Of a stretch of DNA of 64,000 bases, positions 34,241-43,836 are shown piece by piece. The notes beneath the pieces were generated by a model. It had not been told where the DNA came from and searched no databases. It saw only the letters and a list, made by a program, of their open reading frames with translations. How positions within the stretch are numbered: position 1 is the stretch's first letter; each line of letters begins with the position of its first letter. The translations under genes were made by a program, and so were the position numbers. The DNA comes from Lepidurus packardi (Eukaryota; Arthropoda; Branchiopoda; Notostraca; Triopsidae). The stretch is taken from positions 1-64,000 of the forward strand of contig JAKZAN010000049.1 in assembly GCA_023053545.1 (NCBI GenBank). Direction: 5' to 3'.

Positions 34241-35406
34241 TCCAATTCAAACTGCTCCAGGAGATCTCTTCCAAAGAGCGGCGGTCCGTTGATATCCACA
34301 ACAAACAATCTCGCTTTCCTAGTCGTTCCACGAACAGCCATATCAACGACGATTTGACCCAACATCGGCAGCTTCCCTTCACCATACGTCCTCAATTGAC
34401 GCTCCGGTTCAGACAATTTGGGAGTTTTCAATCTTTCCCAGGTCTTCTTAGAAATTACGGAATGTGCTGACCCCGTGTCAATCTCCATGGTACAAGGTTG
34501 ACCATTAATATTCACAACCAATACATAAGGATTTGGTCCTTTTCCACTAATTGCATACAGCGAATCGCACGAGTCTTCATGGCTTTCGTTCATGTAGCAG
34601 GTATTGGAGTTCGAACCCGACTTCTTCTTCTGTTTGTCTGACGTTTGGCCTGCTTTAGGTTTCCACGACTTTACTGTATCCCTTTCAGCCTCGCGGCAAA
34701 CTGCAGCCAGATGACCTTTCTTCCCACAATGCCGGCAACTTTTGTCCACGTGCGGACACTTGTTCGCCAAATGTGTAGGTTCCCCACAACGAAAACATTT
34801 CTTACCAGACTTGACTTCTAGCTTGTGTACTTCCGAGCTTGAAATTTCCTTAGCTTCGGCTGTAGCGGTTTCTTGCGAAAATGCAATGGCTAGCGCTTTG
34901 GAAAAATCCAAGGAAGCTTCTGCTAATAACTTCGACTGGATACGTGAATCCGCTAGTCCCAGAACAAAGGCATCTCGTAGGGCAGAGTCCAAGAAAGTAC
35001 CAAAGTTGCAATCTTTCGACAGGCTTTTCAACTCAGCAACGTAATCCCGCAACGATTCTTCCATTTTTTGACGACGACGATAAAAATGAAAACGCTCCGC
35101 AATTTCGATTGTAGGTTTAACGAAATGCTTCCTAAGCGCTTCACAAATCTCGCCAAAAGTCTTTGTTGTAGGCTTTACAGGGGTGCAAACTTGCCACAAA
35201 ACTTTACAAGCATAAGGTCCAGCCAATGTAAGGAAAATTCCCCTTTTTTCAGTGTCATCAACTACGCCATTCACAAAGAAATATTGTTCCATGCGTTCTA
35301 TGTAAATTTCCCATGGCGTATCTGCAGTATAATGTTCAATATGTCCAATGACGCGGTCACGCCCACGCCCACTTGCCACTGCCATTGTATGATGCAGACT
35401 GTTCAA
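34120..35406 (-). CDS. gag: Mag-like gypsy gag-protease
   Basis: 428 codons. The capsid region has WEIYIERMEQYFFVNGV and LTLAGPYACKVLW. Two knuckles follow, CFRCGEPTHLANKC and CRHCGKKGHLAAVC. The C-terminal aspartic protease has MEIDTGSAHSVI and LFGRDLLEQF. The gene supplies particle protein and maturation protease. The frame overlaps pol by about 120 bases, giving room for frameshifting. The start is the only ATG preceding the conserved capsid region. Confidence 0.92.
   Translation of the reverse strand: MNSLHHTMAVASGRGRDRVIGHIEHYTADTPWEIYIERMEQYFFVNGVVDDTEKRGIFLTLAGPYACKVLWQVCTPVKPTTKTFGEICEALRKHFVKPTIEIAERFHFYRRRQKMEESLRDYVAELKSLSKDCNFGTFLDSALRDAFVLGLADSRIQSKLLAEASLDFSKALAIAFSQETATAEAKEISSSEVHKLEVKSGKKCFRCGEPTHLANKCPHVDKSCRHCGKKGHLAAVCREAERDTVKSWKPKAGQTSDKQKKKSGSNSNTCYMNESHEDSCDSLYAISGKGPNPYVLVVNINGQPCTMEIDTGSAHSVISKKTWERLKTPKLSEPERQLRTYGEGKLPMLGQIVVDMAVRGTTRKARLFVVDINGPPLFGRDLLEQFELEWSRVCRIATVLKQEDIATHYPSYLKWSKMHLRLRRYIWT
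34165..34171 (-). promoter_or_regulatory. -1 frameshift heptamer (gag-pro to pol)
   Basis: Minus-strand TTTAAAA, phased T-TTA-AAA in the gag frame, just before the gag stop and in the overlap with the -1 pol frame. A downstream stem was not obvious by eye. Confidence 0.7.
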
Positions 35407-35524
35407 GCGATAATTTAAAGAGACACTCTTATTTCAAGACACACAGTCTAAGGCTCAACTTAAAATTAATCACGGAATTCAACAATTCCAATTGGCATAA
35501 CGACTATTCAATTGTATAGCACGA

Positions 35525-35543
35525 AATCCCATCCTCGTCGCCA
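35525..35543 (-). other. Primer-binding site, tRNA-Ser
   Basis: Minus strand TGGCGACGAGGATGGGATT, 4 bases inside the 5' LTR, fits the 3' end of metazoan tRNA-Ser over the whole stretch. Confidence 0.85.
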
Positions 35544-35547
35544 CTTT

Positions 35548-35693
35548 TGTAATGTATTTTAAGCTAGTAGCAAAACAAGCTTGTATTCTCAAAGGCCAAG
35601 GGCGGACTGGGCCTGTCATAGGGTTGAGTTCCTATGACAGGTCAGCCCGGGGCAATGGTGTACGTCACTAATGCCTCAAGCAAGTACACCACA
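35548..35693 (-). repeat. 5' LTR of the Mag-like element
   Basis: 146 bp, identical to the 3' LTR; hairpin arms at 35612-35622 and 35631-35641. Followed by the CTTAC duplication. Confidence 0.93.
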
Positions 35694-35698
35694 CTTAC

Positions 35699-36138
35699 CT
35701 TACGTGTTGGTTTGTAATAATGAAAACTAGCTTTACTTAGGCATCAGTTCTAATTTTGTCATCACCGGATGCAAGTAACTCTTAGCTCAATGGTATATTT
35801 AAAAGATACCATTTCACGGTGGCATTTTATATTTGACATCTCACGAGAGGCTCAAACTATCCTTTACTCTCAGGCATTAGTTAGTATTGTCATCACCGGA
35901 TGCAAAAAACTCTTGGCTCAATGGTATATTTAAAAGATACCATTTCACGGTGGCATTTTATATTTGATAGCAACCTCTCGGATGCTTTTCATTGGTGAAC
36001 TCAATGATTTCATGAAGGAAATCATCTCACGAGAGGCTTTGACGTGCATTTCATATAAGCTTTCAATAAGTTGACCTCACGGTACATTTATAATTTTAAT
36101 CCATGTGCATCTTTGACCAACATAATATGTGCATCAGA
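35699..36138. repeat. Two ~127-bp direct repeats with hairpins
   Basis: 35742-35846 and 35871-35968 share GTCATCACCGGATGCAA and a hairpin in which AATGGTAT pairs with ATACCATT. No gene. This may be the downstream flank or end of the Mutator-like element. Confidence 0.6.
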
Positions 36139-37107
36139 TCACTGATCAAGTGGTCTCTTTGCGGCCTTTTTACCGTTTGTTTGGTCTGCGACCTTTTTAG
36201 CCTCTATAGCGGCCAAAACGTAAGGCGGCTCCCGCGGAGCCAACTTTTGTCCCATCCGCGGGTCTGCAAGTTCAAGCAACATACAGTCCATGAAAAAGGC
36301 TCTGAGTTTTGGAAGCATTGTGTCTTCCCAAAAAACCCTGTCAAACACAATCCGCTCAACTTGCAAACTGTTCTTTGTCCATGCAACAAAATCACACCAC
36401 GCTCTTCCGGTCACGGCAAGCTGTCCTGTAACTTGGTAGTAGTGATTGTGCGTTCTCTTCAATCTCAGTTTGTCACCATCAACTAACTCTAGAAAGCAGT
36501 CCTTCGGTTTTGATTTTACAAATTCAATGAAGGAAGACGCTGTCTCTGCCTTTTGGGGACACTTTATCTCGATAAGTCCTTCGTCACCTACAAGGCCGTC
36601 GGGAGATGCTCCCAGGTAACCTTGCTCAGGATGCACCCAAAACCCTGATGGGACTACAGTCACACAGTTCTTTATTTCGTAGTCTTTCCTGGCATTTGGC
36701 TCATTGGCCTGTCCGTAACGAATACCTTCTGTGCTAATGTTATTAGGACTTAGTATTGCTTGCAATGTATTTTGACGCAAAGTTGTATCTCTGAGCTTAC
36801 ACACTTTGCCAAAGTGAGAAGCGGTCAGTCTACTCGCCCTTGCATCAAACCAATCAGAAGAATCAGCCTGCTCTCTAGTTTTCTCTTCAAGGGCCACAAT
36901 CTGCTCCCTGCTAAGCTGCTGTTGAGCAACAATCAGTTTGCACCTGTCACGTAAGATCTCCTCTGGCAAATCTGGCTTTCCATAATGGCAATCAGGTCCT
37001 GCGAAAGCTTCGCGCCTCCGAGTCAAAGCTTGTCGTGGAGAAGCAATAGCATTATTTCCCGTGACTTCTCTAACCGATTTCTGAACGAAAGAATATCGTC
37101 GTGACAA
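36139..37107 (-). CDS. YqaJ-type exonuclease
   Basis: A 322-codon frame with the phage-recombinase (YqaJ) nuclease fold: WFDARASRLTASHFGKV, then GQANEPNARKDYE, then GASPDGLVGDEGLIEIKCPQ, giving the D...ExK metal site, and a later Q-containing helix (YYQVTGQLAVTG). Such nucleases digest DNA ends. Here the gene lies immediately after a Mutator-like transposase gene, overlapping it by 85 bases in the -1 frame. The two may be made as one protein by splicing or frameshifting, although I found no slippery heptamer in phase. The nuclease may process ends during transposition (inference). Confidence 0.8.
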   Translation of the reverse strand: MSRRYSFVQKSVREVTGNNAIASPRQALTRRREAFAGPDCHYGKPDLPEEILRDRCKLIVAQQQLSREQIVALEEKTREQADSSDWFDARASRLTASHFGKVCKLRDTTLRQNTLQAILSPNNISTEGIRYGQANEPNARKDYEIKNCVTVVPSGFWVHPEQGYLGASPDGLVGDEGLIEIKCPQKAETASSFIEFVKSKPKDCFLELVDGDKLRLKRTHNHYYQVTGQLAVTGRAWCDFVAWTKNSLQVERIVFDRVFWEDTMLPKLRAFFMDCMLLELADPRMGQKLAPREPPYVLAAIEAKKVADQTNGKKAAKRPLDQ

Positions 37108-38930
37108 TTCTTGGCAAAATTTTCTGTAGCAATGCTACAGGAACCATATTTTTTCAAAATAGTAGCCTGAAAACCTCGTCCATGGTGATATTCTAGAACA
37201 GCACCATAACATCGGTAATTATAAGATCCCCTTTGCGAGCGGAGAAATTGCTTGCCACCAGAGAATTTAGCCACCATGGACATAAACCGCTCTGCGAGGT
37301 TAGTCGTAACTTCGGTAAGCAAACCTGCAGCTTTGCTCCTACAGCCCAACAAGATCTCCATTACTTCAGTGTACAAAGCAGTGTGTACATTCTGTTTCAA
37401 TTTCTGACCCACTGACTTACAACCCTTTCCACCATCGCTGGCCGCAGTGCAAAAAGTGTGGTCATTCAAAAGATAATGTCTGGGACCATTGCTCAGAAAT
37501 GAACGAAGTTGATCAACATTTCCCTTCAATCTAGCGTTACGATTGATTGCACCTCGTGCTGCACCGCCAAGTTTACGTATCAAAAGAGGGGTCAAAATTT
37601 TCTTATTGGCAGGGGTTTTGCCCTGAAGTTTATACAGAGCTTTCGTGAAATTTTTCAATACATGATTTGCACACTCAAGCTTGCGGACGGTTTGCGGAGT
37701 GCGAGGAGTATTAGCGAGGATAGCATTATGGGTCGAAGAGTCCCCGTCACCAATAAACGTTCGATAGCGCAAGCCGTGCTTGTCTTCAGCATCTCTAAAA
37801 CCATCTACAATAATGGAGCTTTCCATTGCTGTAGACGGACCGTCCCAGTTTTTGAAACATTCGTGGGGGCGAGGATCCACTTGTTTGTTCTTAGCTTGTT
37901 GACAAATGGAACAATATTTGTTACGAACTCCTACATGCAATATTTTCTTGGTCCGCGCACCAATGATTACGCCCACACCTGACTTGGCTGTGTACCTGGT
38001 GCCGTGGCTCCTTTGAGACCACCCACCATCGCCAATTACGGTTATGTACGGCGTGTTGTCTTCGTCGATTTGTTCAGCCCGTTCAGCCGATTCACGTTCT
38101 TCCTTCCCTGCATTTTCTATTTCTAGCTTTGCCTCTTTCTCCCATATTTTCCCAACTTTACGTTCCTGTTCAATAAATGAGTTGCGGTTCATTGAAGGAA
38201 CGCCAACGGTTGCCATGAATTCTTCTAAGTGGTTATGGGCTGCACCAATTTGCATAATTCCCATTGCAATTTTTGTGTTGACGGACAGAGCCTGAACTTT
38301 ATCTGACCTCAAGCGTGCAGCATGCGGCGAAATGTTCTTTTGGGTAGGCCTTACATGCGCATATGGAGAAACCTGGTCAGTTGTTATAAAAATATTCTCC
38401 TGGCATTTCTCACATTTGAAAGCAAAACTGCTCCAAAAACCTTTCTTAACTTCCTTTTGGAAAGGAATGGGTGAGCGACAAATATCGTAGTGTTCAAAAA
38501 TCTTATTGTGCCCTGACAAGGAATGGCAAACATTTACTAATCGAAGTCCGTCAACTTCTTTCTTCATTTTTGGTTGCGAATACCAAACAGGTTCAATGTT
38601 AAGTTCTACAGCATCAATTTCTGCCTGTTCTTTAAGAATGCGTGAAATTTCGTCATCTTCGAGACAGTTCGTTTCTTTGTCAAGGAGATCTAAACTAGCA
38701 AAGCTATTGGAAACAACGGAGCTAGTGCTAGCTATAGGCTCAATGGAAACTGATTCTATAGCAGGTCTGGAACTTACAGTACAAGAAGTTTGTAATTTTA
38801 AACTTTCACCTGGCGATACTTCATCTGGATCTGCTGGGTGTTCTTGGCAAAGCTTTTCTCTTCGGTTCTTCAAAGCAACGCCTCTCAGTTTCTGTTTGCT
38901 ACAGGATGACAGTATTTTTTTTCTTGCCAT
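37023..38930 (-). CDS. Mutator-like transposase
   Basis: A 635-codon frame. The N-terminus is a low-complexity region with a zinc-binding CEKCQEN motif. A DDE-type core follows: PYITVIGDGGWSQRSHG (first D), a CSIC...C segment, RTFIGDGDSSTHNAI (second D) and a C-terminal region with NLAERFMSMVAKFSGGK (candidate E). This matches the Mutator-like transposase domain seen in many invertebrates, commonly followed by a YqaJ nuclease as here. No stop interrupts it. Terminal inverted repeats were not found by eye in the flanks (35699-36138, 38931-39480). Confidence 0.75.
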   Translation of the reverse strand: MARKKILSSCSKQKLRGVALKNRREKLCQEHPADPDEVSPGESLKLQTSCTVSSRPAIESVSIEPIASTSSVVSNSFASLDLLDKETNCLEDDEISRILKEQAEIDAVELNIEPVWYSQPKMKKEVDGLRLVNVCHSLSGHNKIFEHYDICRSPIPFQKEVKKGFWSSFAFKCEKCQENIFITTDQVSPYAHVRPTQKNISPHAARLRSDKVQALSVNTKIAMGIMQIGAAHNHLEEFMATVGVPSMNRNSFIEQERKVGKIWEKEAKLEIENAGKEERESAERAEQIDEDNTPYITVIGDGGWSQRSHGTRYTAKSGVGVIIGARTKKILHVGVRNKYCSICQQAKNKQVDPRPHECFKNWDGPSTAMESSIIVDGFRDAEDKHGLRYRTFIGDGDSSTHNAILANTPRTPQTVRKLECANHVLKNFTKALYKLQGKTPANKKILTPLLIRKLGGAARGAINRNARLKGNVDQLRSFLSNGPRHYLLNDHTFCTAASDGGKGCKSVGQKLKQNVHTALYTEVMEILLGCRSKAAGLLTEVTTNLAERFMSMVAKFSGGKQFLRSQRGSYNYRCYGAVLEYHHGRGFQATILKKYGSCSIATENFAKNCHDDILSFRNRLEKSREIMLLLLHDKL

Positions 38931-40100
38931 TTTCAGTCAGTAGTACCGATGCAAAAAACAAATAATGTAACAACTTGCGCCACTCAATGTTTGTACGACT
39001 CACGAACGCAGTAATGAACTTTTTCGTTGTCGTTTTAAATGATCAACTACAATGCTATAATGTTTGAAACTATTCAAGAAATTGGTAACACCGAAATCAA
39101 GAACCGCTGATGCTGATCTCTGATTACGGAATGCGTTCTAGTCAAAGTTTCATAACAATATTCCGAAAAGTTAGTGAAATAGTAAAAGTGAATGTCCTTT
39201 GAAATCGCATTTCGGCAAATTACACAAACACTACAAATTAAAAAGTCCTTCAGTTTTGAGAAATATTGAATTCCCCTCAGTAGAAAAATTATGCGTTTCC
39301 AGTTATTCCGTTGGGATATAATCAAAGCTTGTTGTTGTAGTGAATTTGAGATAGAAAGTGAAGGTTGTTGCAAAATACTGATCCTCAATAATTTGGAATC
39401 TATTTTATTGGTTACTTCCTTTGACTGATTCATGTCTAAAAGCTAAAATATTCAGTAACTTATTTTACATTCCAGAGTTTCACGCTGGGGCCAAGCAGGA
39501 AAAACTATTGCAAGATGTAATTTAGCGATCAATGACCTATCGGCATCAAGATAATCATCAGCGTGCATTACACTTTTCAGCAGGGCCATAGCAGTTTAAC
39601 ATGGCAATTTTAACCCGGTCATCAACATTTCGAACGAAAGCCCAAAAGAGCAAGATCTTCGAAGGCTATTAGTTGACTAGAGCTAGAATATAAACAGTGA
39701 TCGCTAAGACGAGCGATAAGGTGGGTGGTAACCTTGAGTGTAAAGCACGGTAATGGCAATTTTCTATGAAAATAGTATTATTTAGTTAGGAACTTCTAAG
39801 TACACTTCTAAAGCTTGGAAATTGGATTATCCCTTCCATTGGTATTTTATACATAAAACGACGGTGTCAACCTTGACCATAAAGAATGGTAATGACAATT
39901 TTCTAAGAAAATATAATTGTTTATTTCGCCATTTCTAAATACTTACACGTCTACCGCATGCAAATTGGATTATCAGTTAAATTGGTATTCCCTCCCATTC
40001 TCAAGCGAACATAGGGAGGAAGTTCCTTAGCATAAGCTGACCTTTTCCCTTTACCCCATACTTTACCCTAATTATTGTGTGCAGACTTCTAGTGCGAGAA
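38931..40100. repeat. Gene-free flank with a diverged tandem repeat
   Basis: About 39728-39850 and 39866-39990 are two diverged copies with a ~138-bp period (shared AACCTTGA..., GGTAATG.CAATTTTCTA and AAATTGGATTATC). No gene seen. Confidence 0.5.
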
Positions 40101-40519
40101 ATTAGTCATAGGTGTATATTTATTTGTAGCATTCTCATGATATAGGGGTCTATGCCAGCGACATCTTTTGACGGAAAATAGTCAACTACTTACACCACAC
40201 CGTGGCCTTAAAAACAACGTCCTTCACCCTACCTGCCCACTTCCCCCTTTTTGTATACATCCCCTAGAGAATCTCCATACCGTATATAAACTGTACTCAA
40301 CATATAGGTGGGCAGAGTTTTGCCAACTCTCACCCTTTGCACAAGTGTTGAAATCAATCTTTCCAAGTCGCTATTAAATTCCCTTTAAATCGTCAGTTGA
40401 AGTCTTAGTCATTTTGGTTGACGCCCGATTGGCTTCCAAAACAATCGTACGAATCTATCTTTTATTAAACACAACGCAGGGACCTCTTTCTCTTTCAATC
40501 TGACCAGTAAATTCTCACA
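40100..40519 (+). repeat. BEL/Pao 5' LTR (left border uncertain)
   Basis: The right end ...TTCTCACA is fixed by the PBS 5 bases later. A TATA-like CGTATATAAACTG lies at about 40279. The left border could not be set because the 3' LTR is absent from the window. Confidence 0.5.
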
Positions 40520-40524
40520 TTTTT

Positions 40525-40542
40525 TGGTGCCGTGACCAGGAT
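40525..40542 (+). other. Primer-binding site, tRNA-His-like
   Basis: TGGTGCCGTGACCAGGAT complements the 3' end of metazoan tRNA-His (acceptor GCCGTGA...TCACGGC) and directly follows the LTR. Confidence 0.7.
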
Positions 40543-42217
40543 GGCATCTGCCTCACTTAAGCGTCAACGTGGTACCCTTCGTACCTACGTTACTAAACTT
40601 AAAAGCAACACTGAAGATTTTTTGAATAATGCAGAAACTCCTTCCGAGAAGATTACTAAATTAAATCGAACTTTCGAGTCATTAAACGCACATTTGAACA
40701 AAATAGCTTCATTTGACGAACAAATTCTTGACAGTCTTGAAGAAGATGAAATTGAAAACGAAGAAGAAGCTATAACAGATTACAGAATAACGCTTGAAGA
40801 TACAATTGTTAGCTTTCAACACCAGCTTGTTTTTTTACAACCAACAAGCTCAACAGGCAACACCCCAAGCCCCGCTTCCTCCTCCGCGTCACCCCATAAT
40901 TCCCCTTTTCAAAACCCAACCCGTAGGAAATCGAAACTTCCAGAGATGAAGTTGGCCTCCTTTGATGGGAACATCCTAGAATGGCAAGGTTTTTGGAGCA
41001 ATTTCAAATCCGAAATCCACGACGACCCTGAGTTAACCCCAGTCATGAAGTTCAATTACCTCATGGGCCAATTGCAGAAGGATGCGAAGGATTTGGTAAG
41101 CGGATTTATCCCTTCCGACGACAACTATCAAGAAACCATTGACGTACTGCACAAAAACTACGGAAAAATCGACAAGCTAATCAAAGCTCACACGAAGACC
41201 ATCAGAGAACTTTGCCCCCCAGATGAGTCTTTTGAAAAAATGAAGAAATTCGTAGTCACACTCGACATCAGCCTTCGAGGACTGCGAACGCTTGGCCGTA
41301 ATGTTGACGGCTATGGAGATTTCATCATAAGCCAAATCGAAGATAAGCTCCCTACCTTATTCCGACAGCATGTCGAACGTAGGAAAGGGACTACAGCTTG
41401 GACGCTGCTCACTTTCCAGGAAGCCATGGATGCCGAACTGGAGATCTTGGGGTCAGCACCAACACCCCCACCCGTCCATAACCAACCCTGCCACGCGGCC
41501 TCCGAGAAACCTAAATCCAAAACCAATCCTAGGAACCCCCCAACAGCTTCAGCCCTTATTACCTCTACCAACGAATCTAGCCCGAAACCTAACAAATGCC
41601 CTTTCTGCACAGGTGACCACAAACCGAACGACTGCGAAAAATACGTGACACCTCTGCAAAGGTTGGCTGTGACCAAGGAGAAGCACCTTTGCTATAACTG
41701 CCTGACTAGTTCGTCCCACTCCATCGCCGCTCAATGTAAGTCAAAATACAACTGTAGACGCTGCAACCGCCGCCACCATACAAGTCTGCATGATGCGAAC
41801 TTCTCCCCGAGAACTCAACCTCCTACAACCGACGTACAAAGCTCTCCCTCTACAACAACGCCCGCGTCCATCACGACTATGCTCACATCCACCCTTGAAG
41901 AAATTCCCGCTACTGTTTTTTTAAAAACAGCAATCGCGCCCGTAACGATTAATGGTGTGACGACTTCAGCCAACATTCTCTTTGATGATGGTGCCCAAAG
42001 TTCCTTCGTCACAATTGATCTCCTTGAGAAAGTACAACATAAGCCCACTAAATTTATAACAACGAGCATTGGCTCCTTCGGATCGAAACGAAGAAATCAC
42101 TGCTATGGCATCACCGAGTTAGCTATCCAAACCCGAGACAACAAGCCTGTGACAGTTGACGTGATTGCCGTTCCAACTATTACAGCCCCCTTAAACCTGA
42201 AGATACGATGGCCTTAA
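40532..42217 (+). pseudogene. gag: BEL/Pao gag and protease start, interrupted
   Basis: Start of a BEL/Pao polyprotein. The N-terminal helical region is followed by the gag domain (KLPEMKLASFDGNILEWQGF), CPFCTGDH...C and CYNCLTSSSHS...CRRCNRRHH zinc knuckles, and an aspartic protease motif ILFDDGAQSSFV. Homology stops at NLK, about 42200; the last codons and the stop come from an inserted sequence. RT, RNase H and integrase should follow in one frame but are not here. The ATG overlaps the PBS region; a second ATG follows at 40541 and either may serve. Confidence 0.85.
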
Positions 42218-42369
42218 GATACGATGGTGTCATATTCTATCTGGGTATACTGTACATATATTCGTAACTAAATCCGGAGAACGTGTTGGATTTTCTAAAC
42301 ATCTTACAAGGGGCACAGAGCACGGTACCTTTGCTCTTTGAAAATACTAGCCAAGGCCGAGGTCGTTTT

Positions 42370-42725
42370 TCACCATTAGCCAATGTTCGGCTAAAGATTG
42401 ACAGGGATAGATACCTCGTTGTATCTGCGTCCGCATGCGATTCGCATGCGATTCAGGATGTTCACCAGAATCTCCAACGACTGCAGCAAAGTTTTCGGAA
42501 ATCAAGTTTTGAGGAATTTGAGGTAGCTCGTCACAGTCAGACACGCTTGCCGGTCGATGGTCGTCACTCCAATTGCTAGAGGCTGATGCACTGCTATTAG
42601 GTCTGGAAGTGGCGAAAAACTAATCCAACTTAGGGACATTAGAAAGAAGCTTCTTTTCCTTCTGCAATTTTTCCTTATTATTTTTTCTTTTCTGGAACCC
42701 ACTCAATGTTTTGTTGACGACAGAC
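42370..42725 (-). pseudogene. ZMYM/TTF-type hAT N-terminal remnant
   Basis: Minus frame MSVVNKTLSGFQKRKNNKE, then KKLLSNVPKLD, stop, FF. This is the start typical of TTF/ZMYM1-like hAT transposases. It continues through a serine/asparagine-rich stretch after the in-frame TAG. No zinc finger or catalytic domain follows. Confidence 0.45.
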
Positions 42726-43261
42726 ATTGTTAATCTCTAGAAAATAGCATTGATTCTATAAAGCGGCTGATTGTAATACTCAATTATCACAATAATCGGC
42801 GCCTACTTTAGTAACTTACAACAACTCTCTAACACTCTGCGAGTTCCCACTTTCACTATCGCTGGTCGCTATGATATCTTTTCTCTTAATCTCTTCTTTT
42901 GAACTTACTGTAAACAAGTCAAAACACGCGTGTCCTTGTGTAAGACGCTAGAGCTGTGGTTTGCAGGGGGATTCAGAATGTGTTGCCACCTTCATTGAAG
43001 CGCGAATTATGAAAAGCGGAAAAAAGAACCTACGCTGGCTTACAAAAATCGGACTAACTTCTTTATTTAAGTTTGATCACGTCGTTAGGCTTTCAGCCTG
43101 TTGACGTTTCCTTTATGGAAAAAGGTTCGAGAAAGCATACATTATTTATTAGTCAGGTACACAGTACCAGACTAACTTAACCTAATTAAACATAATATAA
43201 CCTAACCAAGCTCAAACTAATCTAATTACACTTAAACCTACATGAAAATATATTACCCCTT

Positions 43262-43440
43262 GGGCCCCTGGGCCAAGGTCCAAAATGGGCTCCTAAACAG
43301 GTCGGGATGGGCCCCGTAGCCTCGTGGGGCCCTGGGCCTGTGCCCAGTTGGCCCATGCGATAAGACGGCCCTGGTGTCCGGACTTGAACTGGTGAACTAT
43401 AGAACGAAAGTTAGGGCCTTTAACCACTCCGCCAATCACT
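43262..43440 (-). repeat. tRNA-derived SINE-like element
   Basis: The minus-strand head resembles a tRNA with RNA polymerase III boxes: A box TGGCGGAGTGG (43434-43424) and B box AGTTCAAGTCC (43390-43380). A GC-rich body follows, rich in GGGCCC blocks. A headless relative of the body lies at about 43575-43660. The head is degenerate (loop and stems poorly paired), so this is not a tRNA gene. Confidence 0.55.
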
Positions 43441-43836
43441 CGGTAGGTGAGGCTATAAGACATAACTTTTTCACAGTCTCCAAAATGATCTCCAGTTATT
43501 TTACATACTATTACATAAATTAATATTTCGTACGGAAAAATTGACATTTTCTTTTCTTTGTCTTGTGCCCTCAACGTTCTTCGGCACCTGGCCCGGGGAC
43601 CCCTTCGAGCTGGGGCCCCTAGGCAGCTGCCTAGTTTGCCTAGGCGGAGATACGGCACTGTCAAGGCACATTTTATCGTCAACTGGTCCGTTGACCAGTT
43701 GAGCATGACGGAATCCCCGGTAGACGAGAAAATGCGAAGAACGCAAGTCGCAGTTCAACTCCTTTAGTTCAACTACCAGTTGACAATAAAATACCCGTCC
43801 TCGTAGTGTTTACAAACATTATTATCTGCCTTCGTA

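Larger units (their letters stand above)
31169..35693 (-). mobile_element. Complete Ty3/gypsy element, Mag-like
   Basis: 4525 bp with two identical 146-bp LTRs, a 5-bp target duplication CTTAC (31164-31168 and 35694-35698), PBS, polypurine tract and two long open frames. Short LTRs, gag-protease in one frame and RT-RNase H-integrase in the next, and two gag knuckles recall the Mag/K02A2.6-like group; that lineage call is an inference. Confidence 0.93.

Noticed and set aside
40188..40212. Sequence shared with 30431-30455 (CCACACCGTGGCCTTAA-like) taken as a transposon terminal pair
   Set aside because: Only about 25 bp are shared, the two lie in unrelated contexts 10 kb apart and no target duplication was seen; could be two copies of one small MITE end but I cannot support an element.
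43165..43250. Repeated CCTAA-like motifs as interstitial arthropod telomere repeat
   Set aside because: The motifs are irregular and interrupted; no run of perfect pentamers.
43376..43440. A functional tRNA gene
   Set aside because: A and B boxes are recognisable but stems do not pair well and the sequence runs straight into a repetitive GC-rich body, so a SINE head is more likely.
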